From positions 64,001 through 98,000 of the forward strand of contig NW_026971392.1 in assembly GCF_963678635.1 (NCBI RefSeq): a stretch of 34,000 nucleotides of DNA, read 5' to 3'. Under the pieces are notes generated by a model. It did no database searches. It was not told the DNA's origin and worked only from the letters and a program-made list of their open reading frames with translations. Position numbers and translations under genes: made by a program. This DNA comes from Symsagittifera roscoffensis (lineage: Eukaryota; Xenacoelomorpha; Acoela; Convolutidae). The first letter of the stretch is position 1. Every line of letters starts with the position of its first letter. Below are positions 1 to 8,353 of the stretch, piece by piece.

Positions 1-533
1 GAATCGTCCTGAGCTGTAATTTATGAAACAAGATGAAAAAAATGATGTTTCAACGAAAAAAACCAAAAATTTTGAAAATTTCATTTTTTGCACCACGCTC
101 GATTAGGCTTAACTTTTTGGCATCACCGAGATTTCAAAAGCTTATAACTTTGTGTTGGACCGACGAAATTGGTTCATTTTCTCAGTCCCCCAAGATTTGA
201 CCATGATCTTATGATCCAAATAATAAAATTTGAAAATTTTAAAATTTTTGGGCAAGTTATGGCCGTTCGCGCAATTCACCAGGCTCGATTGGGCTTAACT
301 TTTTGACATCACCGAAATTCAAAAGGCTATAACTCAAAGACCCCAAAAGTTATCTCCAATATTTTTGGCCTATCAGCAGCTGATTGTACACAAAATTGAT
401 ACTGCAAAAGAAATTTTTCGGTTTTCTGTTGTTTTGACCAAAATTTGACCCATTGAAAATTTTTGCACCACGCTCGATTAGGCTTAACTTTTTGACATCA
501 CCGAACTTTAAACAGCAATAACTCTTAGCGTAT
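1..533. repeat. AT-rich spacer with three diverged ~187-bp subrepeats
   Basis: A core of about 58 bases, containing GCTCGATTAGGCTTAAC or close variants and ending in ATAACT, occurs at 91-149, 277-334 and 466-523. The spacings are 186 and 189 bases. The stretches between cores are A/T-rich (repeated GAAAATTT and AAAATTTT) and align only loosely. The pattern points to an old internal amplification of part of the spacer. No gene is seen here. The block recurs in every unit except unit 19, which lacks the first core. Confidence 0.85.
24..52. repeat. Short inverted repeat TGAAACA / TGTTTCA
   Basis: Seven-base arms (24-30 and 46-52) flank a 15-nt A-rich centre. The element is present in all units except unit 19, where it is deleted. 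No function is apparent. Confidence 0.5.
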
Positions 534-567
534 AAAAGTAAAAGAGATACTTTTGCTTTAAATAAAA
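534..567 (-). terminator. Pol III terminators of the 5S gene (three T4 runs)
   Basis: On the minus strand the 5S gene runs directly into TTTT (564-567), followed by two more TTTT runs at 540-543 and 534-537. Four or more T residues on the coding strand terminate Pol III. The first run probably makes the mature 3' end and the others act as backups. The same arrangement recurs in every unit. Confidence 0.85.
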
Positions 568-584
568 GCCTACAACACCTGGTG

Positions 585-605
585 TTCCCAGGCGGTCTCC
601 CATCC
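585..605 (-). promoter_or_regulatory. 5S internal promoter, box C
   Basis: The minus strand carries GGATGGGAGACCGCC and the six bases after it at about +81 to +101, the main TFIIIA contact region in animal 5S genes. I saw the same sequence in every unit. Confidence 0.85.
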
Positions 606-622
606 AAGTACTAACCAGGCCC

Positions 623-638
623 AATGTTGCTTAACTTC
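623..638 (-). promoter_or_regulatory. 5S internal promoter, box A
   Basis: The minus strand reads GAAGTTAAGCAACATT at about +48 to +63 of the RNA, the box A position of the 5S internal control region. In other animals this region binds TFIIIA and TFIIIC. I saw the same sequence in every unit. Confidence 0.85.
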
Positions 639-707
639 GGTGATCGGACGAGAACCGGTGCATTCAACATGGTATGGTCGTAGGCATTTGAGTTACTCCG
701 CTTTCAC

Positions 708-713
708 TTATAT
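708..713 (-). promoter_or_regulatory. TATA-like box upstream of 5S
   Basis: The minus strand reads GATATAAGTG, placing ATATAA at -23 to -28 from the 5S start. Upstream TATA-like elements near -25 to -30 help 5S transcription in several invertebrates and fungi. The position fits, but the spacer is AT-rich, so function is an inference. It recurs in every unit. Confidence 0.55.
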
Positions 714-758
714 CCTTACTAGCATATGTCTATGTACATTAGTTTTAAAACACTCGCC

Positions 759-768
759 CTCGCGCGAG
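759..768. repeat. GC-rich perfect palindrome CTCGCGCGAG
   Basis: A ten-base perfect palindrome, 74-83 bases upstream of the 5S start, in otherwise AT-rich sequence. It is preserved in every unit I read. It could be a dimeric protein binding site; nothing more can be said. Confidence 0.6.
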
Positions 769-989
769 AGTAAAAATATGCTCTTATACCATGTAAAATT
801 TTGCACGCTCACGTTATAATTTATGCATTTCAAACAAAATTTTGAAAATTGACATTGTTTGGAATTTTTTTGGCCCAATGTGTTAAATGGCCAAATCGGC
901 TGGTCAAAACCTATGGAGCGTGTACAAGGTGCCTTGAATGACCATTTATGGCATGATAGCCGCACATTCACTGTAAGTGGCATATGAAT

Positions 990-1007
990 GGATACCAGCC
1001 AGGATAC
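990..1007 (+). promoter_or_regulatory. GGATAC direct repeat upstream of the SL-like gene
   Basis: GGATAC occurs at 990-995 and 1002-1007, 12 bases apart (about one helical turn), roughly 46-63 bases before the donor. If the SL-like RNA starts near 1022 this lies near -15 to -32, too close for a classic proximal sequence element. A role in its promoter is only a guess. Confidence 0.25.
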
Positions 1008-1041
1008 TGTCAGTTGCTTTTAGCCTAATTGTTGTGATAAA

Positions 1042-1079
1042 CTTATTAAATAGGTAAGTATTCAAATCTATTTGATAAG
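1042..1079 (+). other. Stem-loop I of the SL-like RNA, donor in the loop
   Basis: CTTATTAAATAG (1042-1053) pairs with CTATTTGATAAG (1068-1079) as 12 continuous pairs with one G-U. The 14-nt loop starts with GTAAGTATTC, so the proposed exon/intron break lies exactly at the stem-loop boundary. Three more A-T pairs (1039-1041 with 1080-1082) are possible but would bury part of the Sm-like site. Confidence 0.75.
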
Positions 1080-1089
1080 TTTTCTTTGA
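1078..1089 (+). other. Sm-like protein binding site
   Basis: AGTTTTCTTTGA is a purine-flanked U-rich run broken by one C. It departs from the canonical AAUUUUUGG but closely resembles the Sm site I recall for flatworm SL RNAs. It sits between the donor stem and the 3' hairpin, as expected in a U snRNP-type RNA. Confidence 0.5.
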
Positions 1090-1090
1090 A

Positions 1091-1114
1091 TGCACTCTGC
1101 GACAGCGGAGGGCA
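1091..1114 (+). other. 3' hairpin of the SL-like RNA
   Basis: Six pairs CTCTGC/GCGGAG (one U-G) close a GACA tetraloop. One A-G mismatch below is followed by three more pairs TGC/GCA. This is one of the few GC-rich patches in the AT-rich spacer and starts two bases after the Sm-like site, the usual place for an snRNA 3' stem. Confidence 0.7.
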
Positions 1115-1118
1115 GCCC

Positions 1119-1278
1119 AATTCTCTTAAAAAATGCAAGAAAAAAAATTGCACTAACTTAAAAGTTAGCTTTTAGGCCAATTTTCGTCCAAAATGGCCGA
1201 AATTCGGGTCCCCCCAAATTTTCAACTGATGATTACTCCACGTACACTTAAGCTACAAACGTCGTTTTGGGCTCGTTG
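1119..1278. other. Spacer downstream of the SL-like gene with two hairpins
   Basis: Two inverted repeats follow the SL-like gene. CTAACTTAAAAGTTAG (1153-1168) is a perfect inverted repeat. GGCCAATTTT (1175-1184) pairs with AAAATGGCC (1190-1198) as a 9-bp stem with one bulged A and the loop CGTCC plus one base. The rest is AT-rich unique spacer with no visible gene. Position 1123 is a C/T variant in several units. Confidence 0.6.
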
Positions 1279-1844
1279 GAATCGTCCTGAGCTATAATTT
1301 ATGAAACAAGATGAAAAAAATGATGTTTCAACGAAAAAAACCAAAAATTTTGAAAATTTCATTTTTTGCACCACGCTCGATTAGGCTTAACTTTTTGGCA
1401 TCACCGAGATTTCAAAAGCTTATAACTTTGTGTTGGACCGACGAAATTGGTTCATTTTCTCAGTCCCCCAAGATTTGACCATGATCTTATGATCCAAATA
1501 ATAAAATTTGAAAATTTTAAAATTTTTGGGCAAGTTATGGCCGTTCGCGCAATTCACCAGGCTCGATTGGGCTTAACTTTTTGACATCACCGAAATTCAA
1601 AAGGCTATAACTCAAAGACCCCAAAAGTTATCTCCAATATTTTTGGCCTATCAGCAGCTGATTGTACACAAAATTGATACTGCAAAAGAAATTTTTCGGT
1701 TTTCTGTTGTTTTGACCAAAATTTGACCCATTGAAAATTTTTGCACCACGCTCGATTAGGCTTAACTTTTTGACATCACCGAACTTTAAACAGCAATAAC
1801 TCTTAGCGTATAAAAGTAAAAGAGATACTTTTGCTTTAAATAAA

Positions 1845-1963
1845 AGCCTACAACACCTGGTGTTCCCAGGCGGTCTCCCATCCAAGTACTAACCAGGCCC
1901 AATGTTGCTTAACTTCGGTGATCGGACGAGAACCGGTGCATTCAACATGGTATGGTCGTAGGC
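1845..1963 (-). rRNA. 5S rRNA: 5S ribosomal RNA gene, unit 2
   Basis: Same 119-nt sequence as the unit 1 copy. Its unit (1279-2556) carries A17, A873 and T1123, a combination found in no other unit. Confidence 0.97.
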
Positions 1964-2299
1964 ATTTGAGTTACTCCGCTTTCACTTATATCCTTACTAG
2001 CATATGTCTATGTACATTAGTTTTAAAACACTCGCCCTCGCGCGAGAGTAAAAATATGCTCTTATACCATGTAAAATTTTGCACGCTCACGTTATAATTT
2101 ATGCATTTCAAACAAAATTTTGAAAATTGACATTGTTTGGAATTTTTTTGACCCAATGTGTTAAATGGCCAAATCGGCTGGTCAAAACCTATGGAGCGTG
2201 TACAAGGTGCCTTGAATGACCATTTATGGCATGATAGCCGCACATTCACTGTAAGTGGCATATGAATGGATACCAGCCAGGATACTGTCAGTTGCTTTT

Positions 2300-2396
2300 A
2301 GCCTAATTGTTGTGATAAACTTATTAAATAGGTAAGTATTCAAATCTATTTGATAAGTTTTCTTTGAATGCACTCTGCGACAGCGGAGGGCAGCCC
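2300..2396 (+). ncRNA. Candidate SL RNA gene, unit 2
   Basis: Donor GTAAGTAT, stem, Sm-like site and 3' hairpin as in unit 1. The spacer just downstream has the T variant (unit position 1123). Confidence 0.58.
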
Positions 2397-3122
2397 AATT
2401 TTCTTAAAAAATGCAAGAAAAAAAATTGCACTAACTTAAAAGTTAGCTTTTAGGCCAATTTTCGTCCAAAATGGCCGAAATTCGGGTCCCCCCAAATTTT
2501 CAACTGATGATTACTCCACGTACACTTAAGCTACAAACGTCGTTTTGGGCTCGTTGGAATCGTCCTGAGCTGTAATTTATGAAACAAGATGAAAAAAATG
2601 ATGTTTCAACGAAAAAAACCAAAAATTTTGAAAATTTCATTTTTTGCACCACGCTCGATTAGGCTTAACTTTTTGGCATCACCGAGATTTCAAAAGCTTA
2701 TAACTTTGTGTTGGACCGACGAAATTGGTTCATTTTCTCAGTCCCCCAAGATTTGACCATGATCTTATGATCCAAATAATAAAATTTGAAAATTTTAAAA
2801 TTTTTGGGCAAGTTATGGCCGTTCGCGCAATTCACCAGGCTCGATTGGGCTTAACTTTTTGACATCACCGAAATTCAAAAGGCTATAACTCAAAGACCCC
2901 AAAAGTTATCTCCAATATTTTTGGCCTATCAGCAGCTGATTGTACACAAAATTGATACTGCAAAAGAAATTTTTCGGTTTTCTGTTGTTTTGACCAAAAT
3001 TTGACCCATTGAAAATTTTTGCACCACGCTCGATTAGGCTTAACTTTTTGACATCACCGAACTTTAAACAGCAATAACTCTTAGCGTATAAAAGTAAAAG
3101 AGATACTTTTGCTTTAAATAAA

Positions 3123-3241
3123 AGCCTACAACACCTGGTGTTCCCAGGCGGTCTCCCATCCAAGTACTAACCAGGCCCAATGTTGCTTAACTTCGGTGAT
3201 CGGACGAGAACCGGTGCATTCAACATGGTATGGTCGTAGGC
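3123..3241 (-). rRNA. 5S rRNA: 5S ribosomal RNA gene, unit 3
   Basis: Same sequence as unit 1. Unit 2557-3834 has G17, G873 and T1123. Confidence 0.97.
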
Positions 3242-3577
3242 ATTTGAGTTACTCCGCTTTCACTTATATCCTTACTAGCATATGTCTATGTACATTAGTT
3301 TTAAAACACTCGCCCTCGCGCGAGAGTAAAAATATGCTCTTATACCATGTAAAATTTTGCACGCTCACGTTATAATTTATGCATTTCAAACAAAATTTTG
3401 AAAATTGACATTGTTTGGAATTTTTTTGGCCCAATGTGTTAAATGGCCAAATCGGCTGGTCAAAACCTATGGAGCGTGTACAAGGTGCCTTGAATGACCA
3501 TTTATGGCATGATAGCCGCACATTCACTGTAAGTGGCATATGAATGGATACCAGCCAGGATACTGTCAGTTGCTTTT

Positions 3578-3674
3578 AGCCTAATTGTTGTGATAAACTT
3601 ATTAAATAGGTAAGTATTCAAATCTATTTGATAAGTTTTCTTTGAATGCACTCTGCGACAGCGGAGGGCAGCCC
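3578..3674 (+). ncRNA. Candidate SL RNA gene, unit 3
   Basis: Same module as unit 1, with the downstream T1123 variant. Confidence 0.58.
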
Positions 3675-4400
3675 AATTTTCTTAAAAAATGCAAGAAAAA
3701 AAATTGCACTAACTTAAAAGTTAGCTTTTAGGCCAATTTTCGTCCAAAATGGCCGAAATTCGGGTCCCCCCAAATTTTCAACTGATGATTACTCCACGTA
3801 CACTTAAGCTACAAACGTCGTTTTGGGCTCGTTGGAATCGTCCTGAGCTGTAATTTATGAAACAAGATGAAAAAAATGATGTTTCAACGAAAAAAACCAA
3901 AAATTTTGAAAATTTCATTTTTTGCACCACGCTCGATTAGGCTTAACTTTTTGGCATCACCGAGATTTCAAAAGCTTATAACTTTGTGTTGGACCGACGA
4001 AATTGGTTCATTTTCTCAGTCCCCCAAGATTTGACCATGATCTTATGATCCAAATAATAAAATTTGAAAATTTTAAAATTTTTGGGCAAGTTATGGCCGT
4101 TCGCGCAATTCACCAGGCTCGATTGGGCTTAACTTTTTGACATCACCGAAATTCAAAAGGCTATAACTCAAAGACCCCAAAAGTTATCTCCAATATTTTT
4201 GGCCTATCAGCAGCTGATTGTACACAAAATTGATACTGCAAAAGAAATTTTTCGGTTTTCTGTTGTTTTGACCAAAATTTGACCCATTGAAAATTTTTGC
4301 ACCACGCTCGATTAGGCTTAACTTTTTGACATCACCGAACTTTAAACAGCAATAACTCTTAGCGTATAAAAGTAAAAGAGATACTTTTGCTTTAAATAAA

Positions 4401-4519
4401 AGCCTACAACACCTGGTGTTCCCAGGCGGTCTCCCATCCAAGTACTAACCAGGCCCAATGTTGCTTAACTTCGGTGATCGGACGAGAACCGGTGCATTCA
4501 ACATGGTATGGTCGTAGGC
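4401..4519 (-). rRNA. 5S rRNA: 5S ribosomal RNA gene, unit 4
   Basis: Same sequence as unit 1. Unit 3835-5112 has G17, G873, C1123 and the T-to-A change at unit position 957 (4791), shared only with unit 9. Confidence 0.97.
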
Positions 4520-4855
4520 ATTTGAGTTACTCCGCTTTCACTTATATCCTTACTAGCATATGTCTATGTACATTAGTTTTAAAACACTCGCCCTCGCGCG
4601 AGAGTAAAAATATGCTCTTATACCATGTAAAATTTTGCACGCTCACGTTATAATTTATGCATTTCAAACAAAATTTTGAAAATTGACATTGTTTGGAATT
4701 TTTTTGGCCCAATGTGTTAAATGGCCAAATCGGCTGGTCAAAACCTATGGAGCGTGTACAAGGTGCCTTGAATGACCATTTATGGCATGAAAGCCGCACA
4801 TTCACTGTAAGTGGCATATGAATGGATACCAGCCAGGATACTGTCAGTTGCTTTT

Positions 4856-4952
4856 AGCCTAATTGTTGTGATAAACTTATTAAATAGGTAAGTATTCAAA
4901 TCTATTTGATAAGTTTTCTTTGAATGCACTCTGCGACAGCGGAGGGCAGCCC
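4856..4952 (+). ncRNA. Candidate SL RNA gene, unit 4
   Basis: Same module as unit 1. The A957 variant lies 65 bases before the assumed start. Confidence 0.58.
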
Positions 4953-5678
4953 AATTCTCTTAAAAAATGCAAGAAAAAAAATTGCACTAACTTAAAAGTT
5001 AGCTTTTAGGCCAATTTTCGTCCAAAATGGCCGAAATTCGGGTCCCCCCAAATTTTCAACTGATGATTACTCCACGTACACTTAAGCTACAAACGTCGTT
5101 TTGGGCTCGTTGGAATCGTCCTGAGCTGTAATTTATGAAACAAGATGAAAAAAATGATGTTTCAACGAAAAAAACCAAAAATTTTGAAAATTTCATTTTT
5201 TGCACCACGCTCGATTAGGCTTAACTTTTTGGCATCACCGAGATTTCAAAAGCTTATAACTTTGTGTTGGACCGACGAAATTGGTTCATTTTCTCAGTCC
5301 CCCAAGATTTGACCATGATCTTATGATCCAAATAATAAAATTTGAAAATTTTAAAATTTTTGGGCAAGTTATGGCCGTTCGCGCAATTCACCAGGCTCGA
5401 TTGGGCTTAACTTTTTGACATCACCGAAATTCAAAAGGCTATAACTCAAAGACCCCAAAAGTTATCTCCAATATTTTTGGCCTATCAGCAGCTGATTGTA
5501 CACAAAATTGATACTGCAAAAGAAATTTTTCGGTTTTCTGTTGTTTTGACCAAAATTTGACCCATTGAAAATTTTTGCACCACGCTCGATTAGGCTTAAC
5601 TTTTTGACATCACCGAACTTTAAACAGCAATAACTCTTAGCGTATAAAAGTAAAAGAGATACTTTTGCTTTAAATAAA

Positions 5679-5797
5679 AGCCTACAACACCTGGTGTTCC
5701 CAGGCGGTCTCCCATCCAAGTACTAACCAGGCCCAATGTTGCTTAACTTCGGTGATCGGACGAGAACCGGTGCATTCAACATGGTATGGTCGTAGGC
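5679..5797 (-). rRNA. 5S rRNA: 5S ribosomal RNA gene, unit 5
   Basis: Same sequence as unit 1. Unit 5113-6390 has G17, A873 and C1123, the same as units 10 and 11. Confidence 0.97.
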
Positions 5798-6133
5798 ATT
5801 TGAGTTACTCCGCTTTCACTTATATCCTTACTAGCATATGTCTATGTACATTAGTTTTAAAACACTCGCCCTCGCGCGAGAGTAAAAATATGCTCTTATA
5901 CCATGTAAAATTTTGCACGCTCACGTTATAATTTATGCATTTCAAACAAAATTTTGAAAATTGACATTGTTTGGAATTTTTTTGACCCAATGTGTTAAAT
6001 GGCCAAATCGGCTGGTCAAAACCTATGGAGCGTGTACAAGGTGCCTTGAATGACCATTTATGGCATGATAGCCGCACATTCACTGTAAGTGGCATATGAA
6101 TGGATACCAGCCAGGATACTGTCAGTTGCTTTT

Positions 6134-6230
6134 AGCCTAATTGTTGTGATAAACTTATTAAATAGGTAAGTATTCAAATCTATTTGATAAGTTTTCTTTG
6201 AATGCACTCTGCGACAGCGGAGGGCAGCCC
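6134..6230 (+). ncRNA. Candidate SL RNA gene, unit 5
   Basis: Same module as unit 1, no change seen. Confidence 0.58.
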
Positions 6231-6956
6231 AATTCTCTTAAAAAATGCAAGAAAAAAAATTGCACTAACTTAAAAGTTAGCTTTTAGGCCAATTTTCGTC
6301 CAAAATGGCCGAAATTCGGGTCCCCCCAAATTTTCAACTGATGATTACTCCACGTACACTTAAGCTACAAACGTCGTTTTGGGCTCGTTGGAATCGTCCT
6401 GAGCTATAATTTATGAAACAAGATGAAAAAAATGATGTTTCAACGAAAAAAACCAAAAATTTTGAAAATTTCATTTTTTGCACCACGCTCGATTAGGCTT
6501 AACTTTTTGGCATCACCGAGATTTCAAAAGCTTATAACTTTGTGTTGGACCGACGAAATTGGTTCATTTTCTCAGTCCCCCAAGATTTGACCATGATCTT
6601 ATGATCCAAATAATAAAATTTGAAAATTTTAAAATTTTTGGGCAAGTTATGGCCGTTCGCGCAATTCACCAGGCTCGATTGGGCTTAACTTTTTGACATC
6701 ACCGAAATTCAAAAGGCTATAACTCAAAGACCCCAAAAGTTATCTCCAATATTTTTGGCCTATCAGCAGCTGATTGTACACAAAATTGATACTGCAAAAG
6801 AAATTTTTCGGTTTTCTGTTGTTTTGACCAAAATTTGACCCATTGAAAATTTTTGCACCACGCTCGATTAGGCTTAACTTTTTGACATCACCGAACTTTA
6901 AACAGCAATAACTCTTAGCGTATAAAAGTAAAAGAGATACTTTTGCTTTAAATAAA

Positions 6957-7075
6957 AGCCTACAACACCTGGTGTTCCCAGGCGGTCTCCCATCCAAGTA
7001 CTAACCAGGCCCAATGTTGCTTAACTTCGGTGATCGGACGAGAACCGGTGCATTCAACATGGTATGGTCGTAGGC
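6957..7075 (-). rRNA. 5S rRNA: 5S ribosomal RNA gene, unit 6
   Basis: Same sequence as unit 1. Unit 6391-7668 has A17, G873, C1123 and the T-to-C change at unit position 883 (7273), shared only with the next unit. Confidence 0.97.
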
Positions 7076-7411
7076 ATTTGAGTTACTCCGCTTTCACTTA
7101 TATCCTTACTAGCATATGTCTATGTACATTAGTTTTAAAACACTCGCCCTCGCGCGAGAGTAAAAATATGCTCTTATACCATGTAAAATTTTGCACGCTC
7201 ACGTTATAATTTATGCATTTCAAACAAAATTTTGAAAATTGACATTGTTTGGAATTTTTTTGGCCCAATGTGCTAAATGGCCAAATCGGCTGGTCAAAAC
7301 CTATGGAGCGTGTACAAGGTGCCTTGAATGACCATTTATGGCATGATAGCCGCACATTCACTGTAAGTGGCATATGAATGGATACCAGCCAGGATACTGT
7401 CAGTTGCTTTT

Positions 7412-7508
7412 AGCCTAATTGTTGTGATAAACTTATTAAATAGGTAAGTATTCAAATCTATTTGATAAGTTTTCTTTGAATGCACTCTGCGACAGCGGAG
7501 GGCAGCCC
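7412..7508 (+). ncRNA. Candidate SL RNA gene, unit 6
   Basis: Same module as unit 1, no change seen. Confidence 0.58.
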
Positions 7509-8234
7509 AATTCTCTTAAAAAATGCAAGAAAAAAAATTGCACTAACTTAAAAGTTAGCTTTTAGGCCAATTTTCGTCCAAAATGGCCGAAATTCGGGTC
7601 CCCCCAAATTTTCAACTGATGATTACTCCACGTACACTTAAGCTACAAACGTCGTTTTGGGCTCGTTGGAATCGTCCTGAGCTATAATTTATGAAACAAG
7701 ATGAAAAAAATGATGTTTCAACGAAAAAAACCAAAAATTTTGAAAATTTCATTTTTTGCACCACGCTCGATTAGGCTTAACTTTTTGGCATCACCGAGAT
7801 TTCAAAAGCTTATAACTTTGTGTTGGACCGACGAAATTGGTTCATTTTCTCAGTCCCCCAAGATTTGACCATGATCTTATGATCCAAATAATAAAATTTG
7901 AAAATTTTAAAATTTTTGGGCAAGTTATGGCCGTTCGCGCAATTCACCAGGCTCGATTGGGCTTAACTTTTTGACATCACCGAAATTCAAAAGGCTATAA
8001 CTCAAAGACCCCAAAAGTTATCTCCAATATTTTTGGCCTATCAGCAGCTGATTGTACACAAAATTGATACTGCAAAAGAAATTTTTCGGTTTTCTGTTGT
8101 TTTGACCAAAATTTGACCCATTGAAAATTTTTGCACCACGCTCGATTAGGCTTAACTTTTTGACATCACCGAACTTTAAACAGCAATAACTCTTAGCGTA
8201 TAAAAGTAAAAGAGATACTTTTGCTTTAAATAAA

Positions 8235-8353
8235 AGCCTACAACACCTGGTGTTCCCAGGCGGTCTCCCATCCAAGTACTAACCAGGCCCAATGTTGCTT
8301 AACTTCGGTGATCGGACGAGAACCGGTGCATTCAACATGGTATGGTCGTAGGC
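8235..8353 (-). rRNA. 5S rRNA: 5S ribosomal RNA gene, unit 7
   Basis: Same sequence as unit 1. Unit 7669-8946 has A17, G873, C883 (8551) and T1123. Confidence 0.97.

Larger units (their letters stand above)
567..685 (-). rRNA. 5S rRNA: 5S ribosomal RNA gene, unit 1 (reference copy)
   Basis: 5S rRNA of the large ribosomal subunit, transcribed by RNA polymerase III. Read on the minus strand the gene starts GCCTACGACCATACC and ends GTTGTAGGC, followed by T4. The two ends pair into the 9-bp helix I with one G-U. The internal control region is intact: GAAGTTAAGCAACATT (box A, about +48 to +63) and the block around GGATGGGAGACCGCC (box C, about +81 to +101). The length of 119 nt, counting one U of the terminator, matches the 119-121 nt of animal 5S. 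The start is set by helix I pairing and the 3' end by the T4 run at 564-567; either could be off by a base or two. The linked bases outside the gene in this unit are G at unit position 17, G at 873 and C at 1123. Confidence 0.97.
686..1021. other. Divergent intergenic spacer between 5S and the SL-like gene
   Basis: These 336 bases lie between the two divergent start regions, so they probably hold upstream elements of both. Visible items are the TATA-like box (708-713), the palindrome CTCGCGCGAG (759-768), CAAAATTTTG (835-844), an ACATTG/CAATGT inverted repeat around a T7 run (852-881), and two GGATAC copies (990-995, 1002-1007). A minus-strand open frame of 91 codons (708-983) is not believed to be coding: it has a stop at 11013 in unit 9 and a frameshift at 26117 in unit 21. 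Confidence 0.6.
1022..1118 (+). ncRNA. Candidate spliced-leader (SL) RNA gene, unit 1 (reference copy)
   Basis: I see, in order: a splice donor AG|GTAAGTAT (break after 1053) with ten bases complementary to the U1 snRNA 5' end; that donor lying in the 14-nt loop of a stem formed by 1042-1053 and 1068-1079 (12 bp, one G-U, extendable to 15 bp by 1039-1041 with 1080-1082); an Sm-like site AGTTTTCTTTGA (1078-1089), close to what I recall as the flatworm SL RNA Sm site AGUUUUCUUUGG; and a 3' hairpin TGC-A-CTCTGC, loop GACA, GCGGAG-G-GCA (1091-1114). Donor, Sm site and 3' hairpin in this order are the layout of SL RNAs, which donate a capped leader to mRNAs by trans-splicing. Linkage to 5S, in opposite orientation, matches Caenorhabditis SL1. 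The leader is not nematode SL1. The 5' end is not determined: 1022 is a guess giving a 32-nt leader. Alternatives are another Sm-class snRNA or a chance inverted repeat. Confidence 0.6.

Noticed and set aside
240-252. Canonical-looking Sm site AATTTTTGG in the spacer
   Set aside because: No donor upstream and no 3' hairpin downstream; A2-3T5GG strings are expected by chance in such AT-rich sequence.
358-386. ATATTTTTGG followed by the inverted repeat ATCAGC-A-GCTGAT
   Set aside because: The inverted repeat leaves no room for a loop, no donor is nearby, and it lies between subrepeat cores; chance is the simpler view.
350-607. 85-codon minus-strand open frame, repeated in every unit
   Set aside because: It begins inside the 5S gene's 3' part and continues through its terminators and AT-rich spacer. 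Composition is that of noncoding DNA and its repetition only reflects the tandem array.
973-978. Second GTAAGT donor-like hexamer on the plus strand
   Set aside because: It is not followed by an Sm-like site and hairpin at suitable distance and does not lie in a comparable stem; GTAAGT is short enough to occur by chance.
708-983. 91-codon minus-strand open frame, repeated in most units
   Set aside because: It lies upstream of 5S in spacer, has an in-frame stop in unit 9 (change at 11014) and a frameshift in unit 21 (about 26117), and resembles no family I recognise.
1054-1063. Minus strand reads ATACTTACCT, like the 5' end of U1 snRNA
   Set aside because: The match stops there: U1 continues with G where this reads A, and no U1 stem-loops follow. 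It is the complement of the splice donor.
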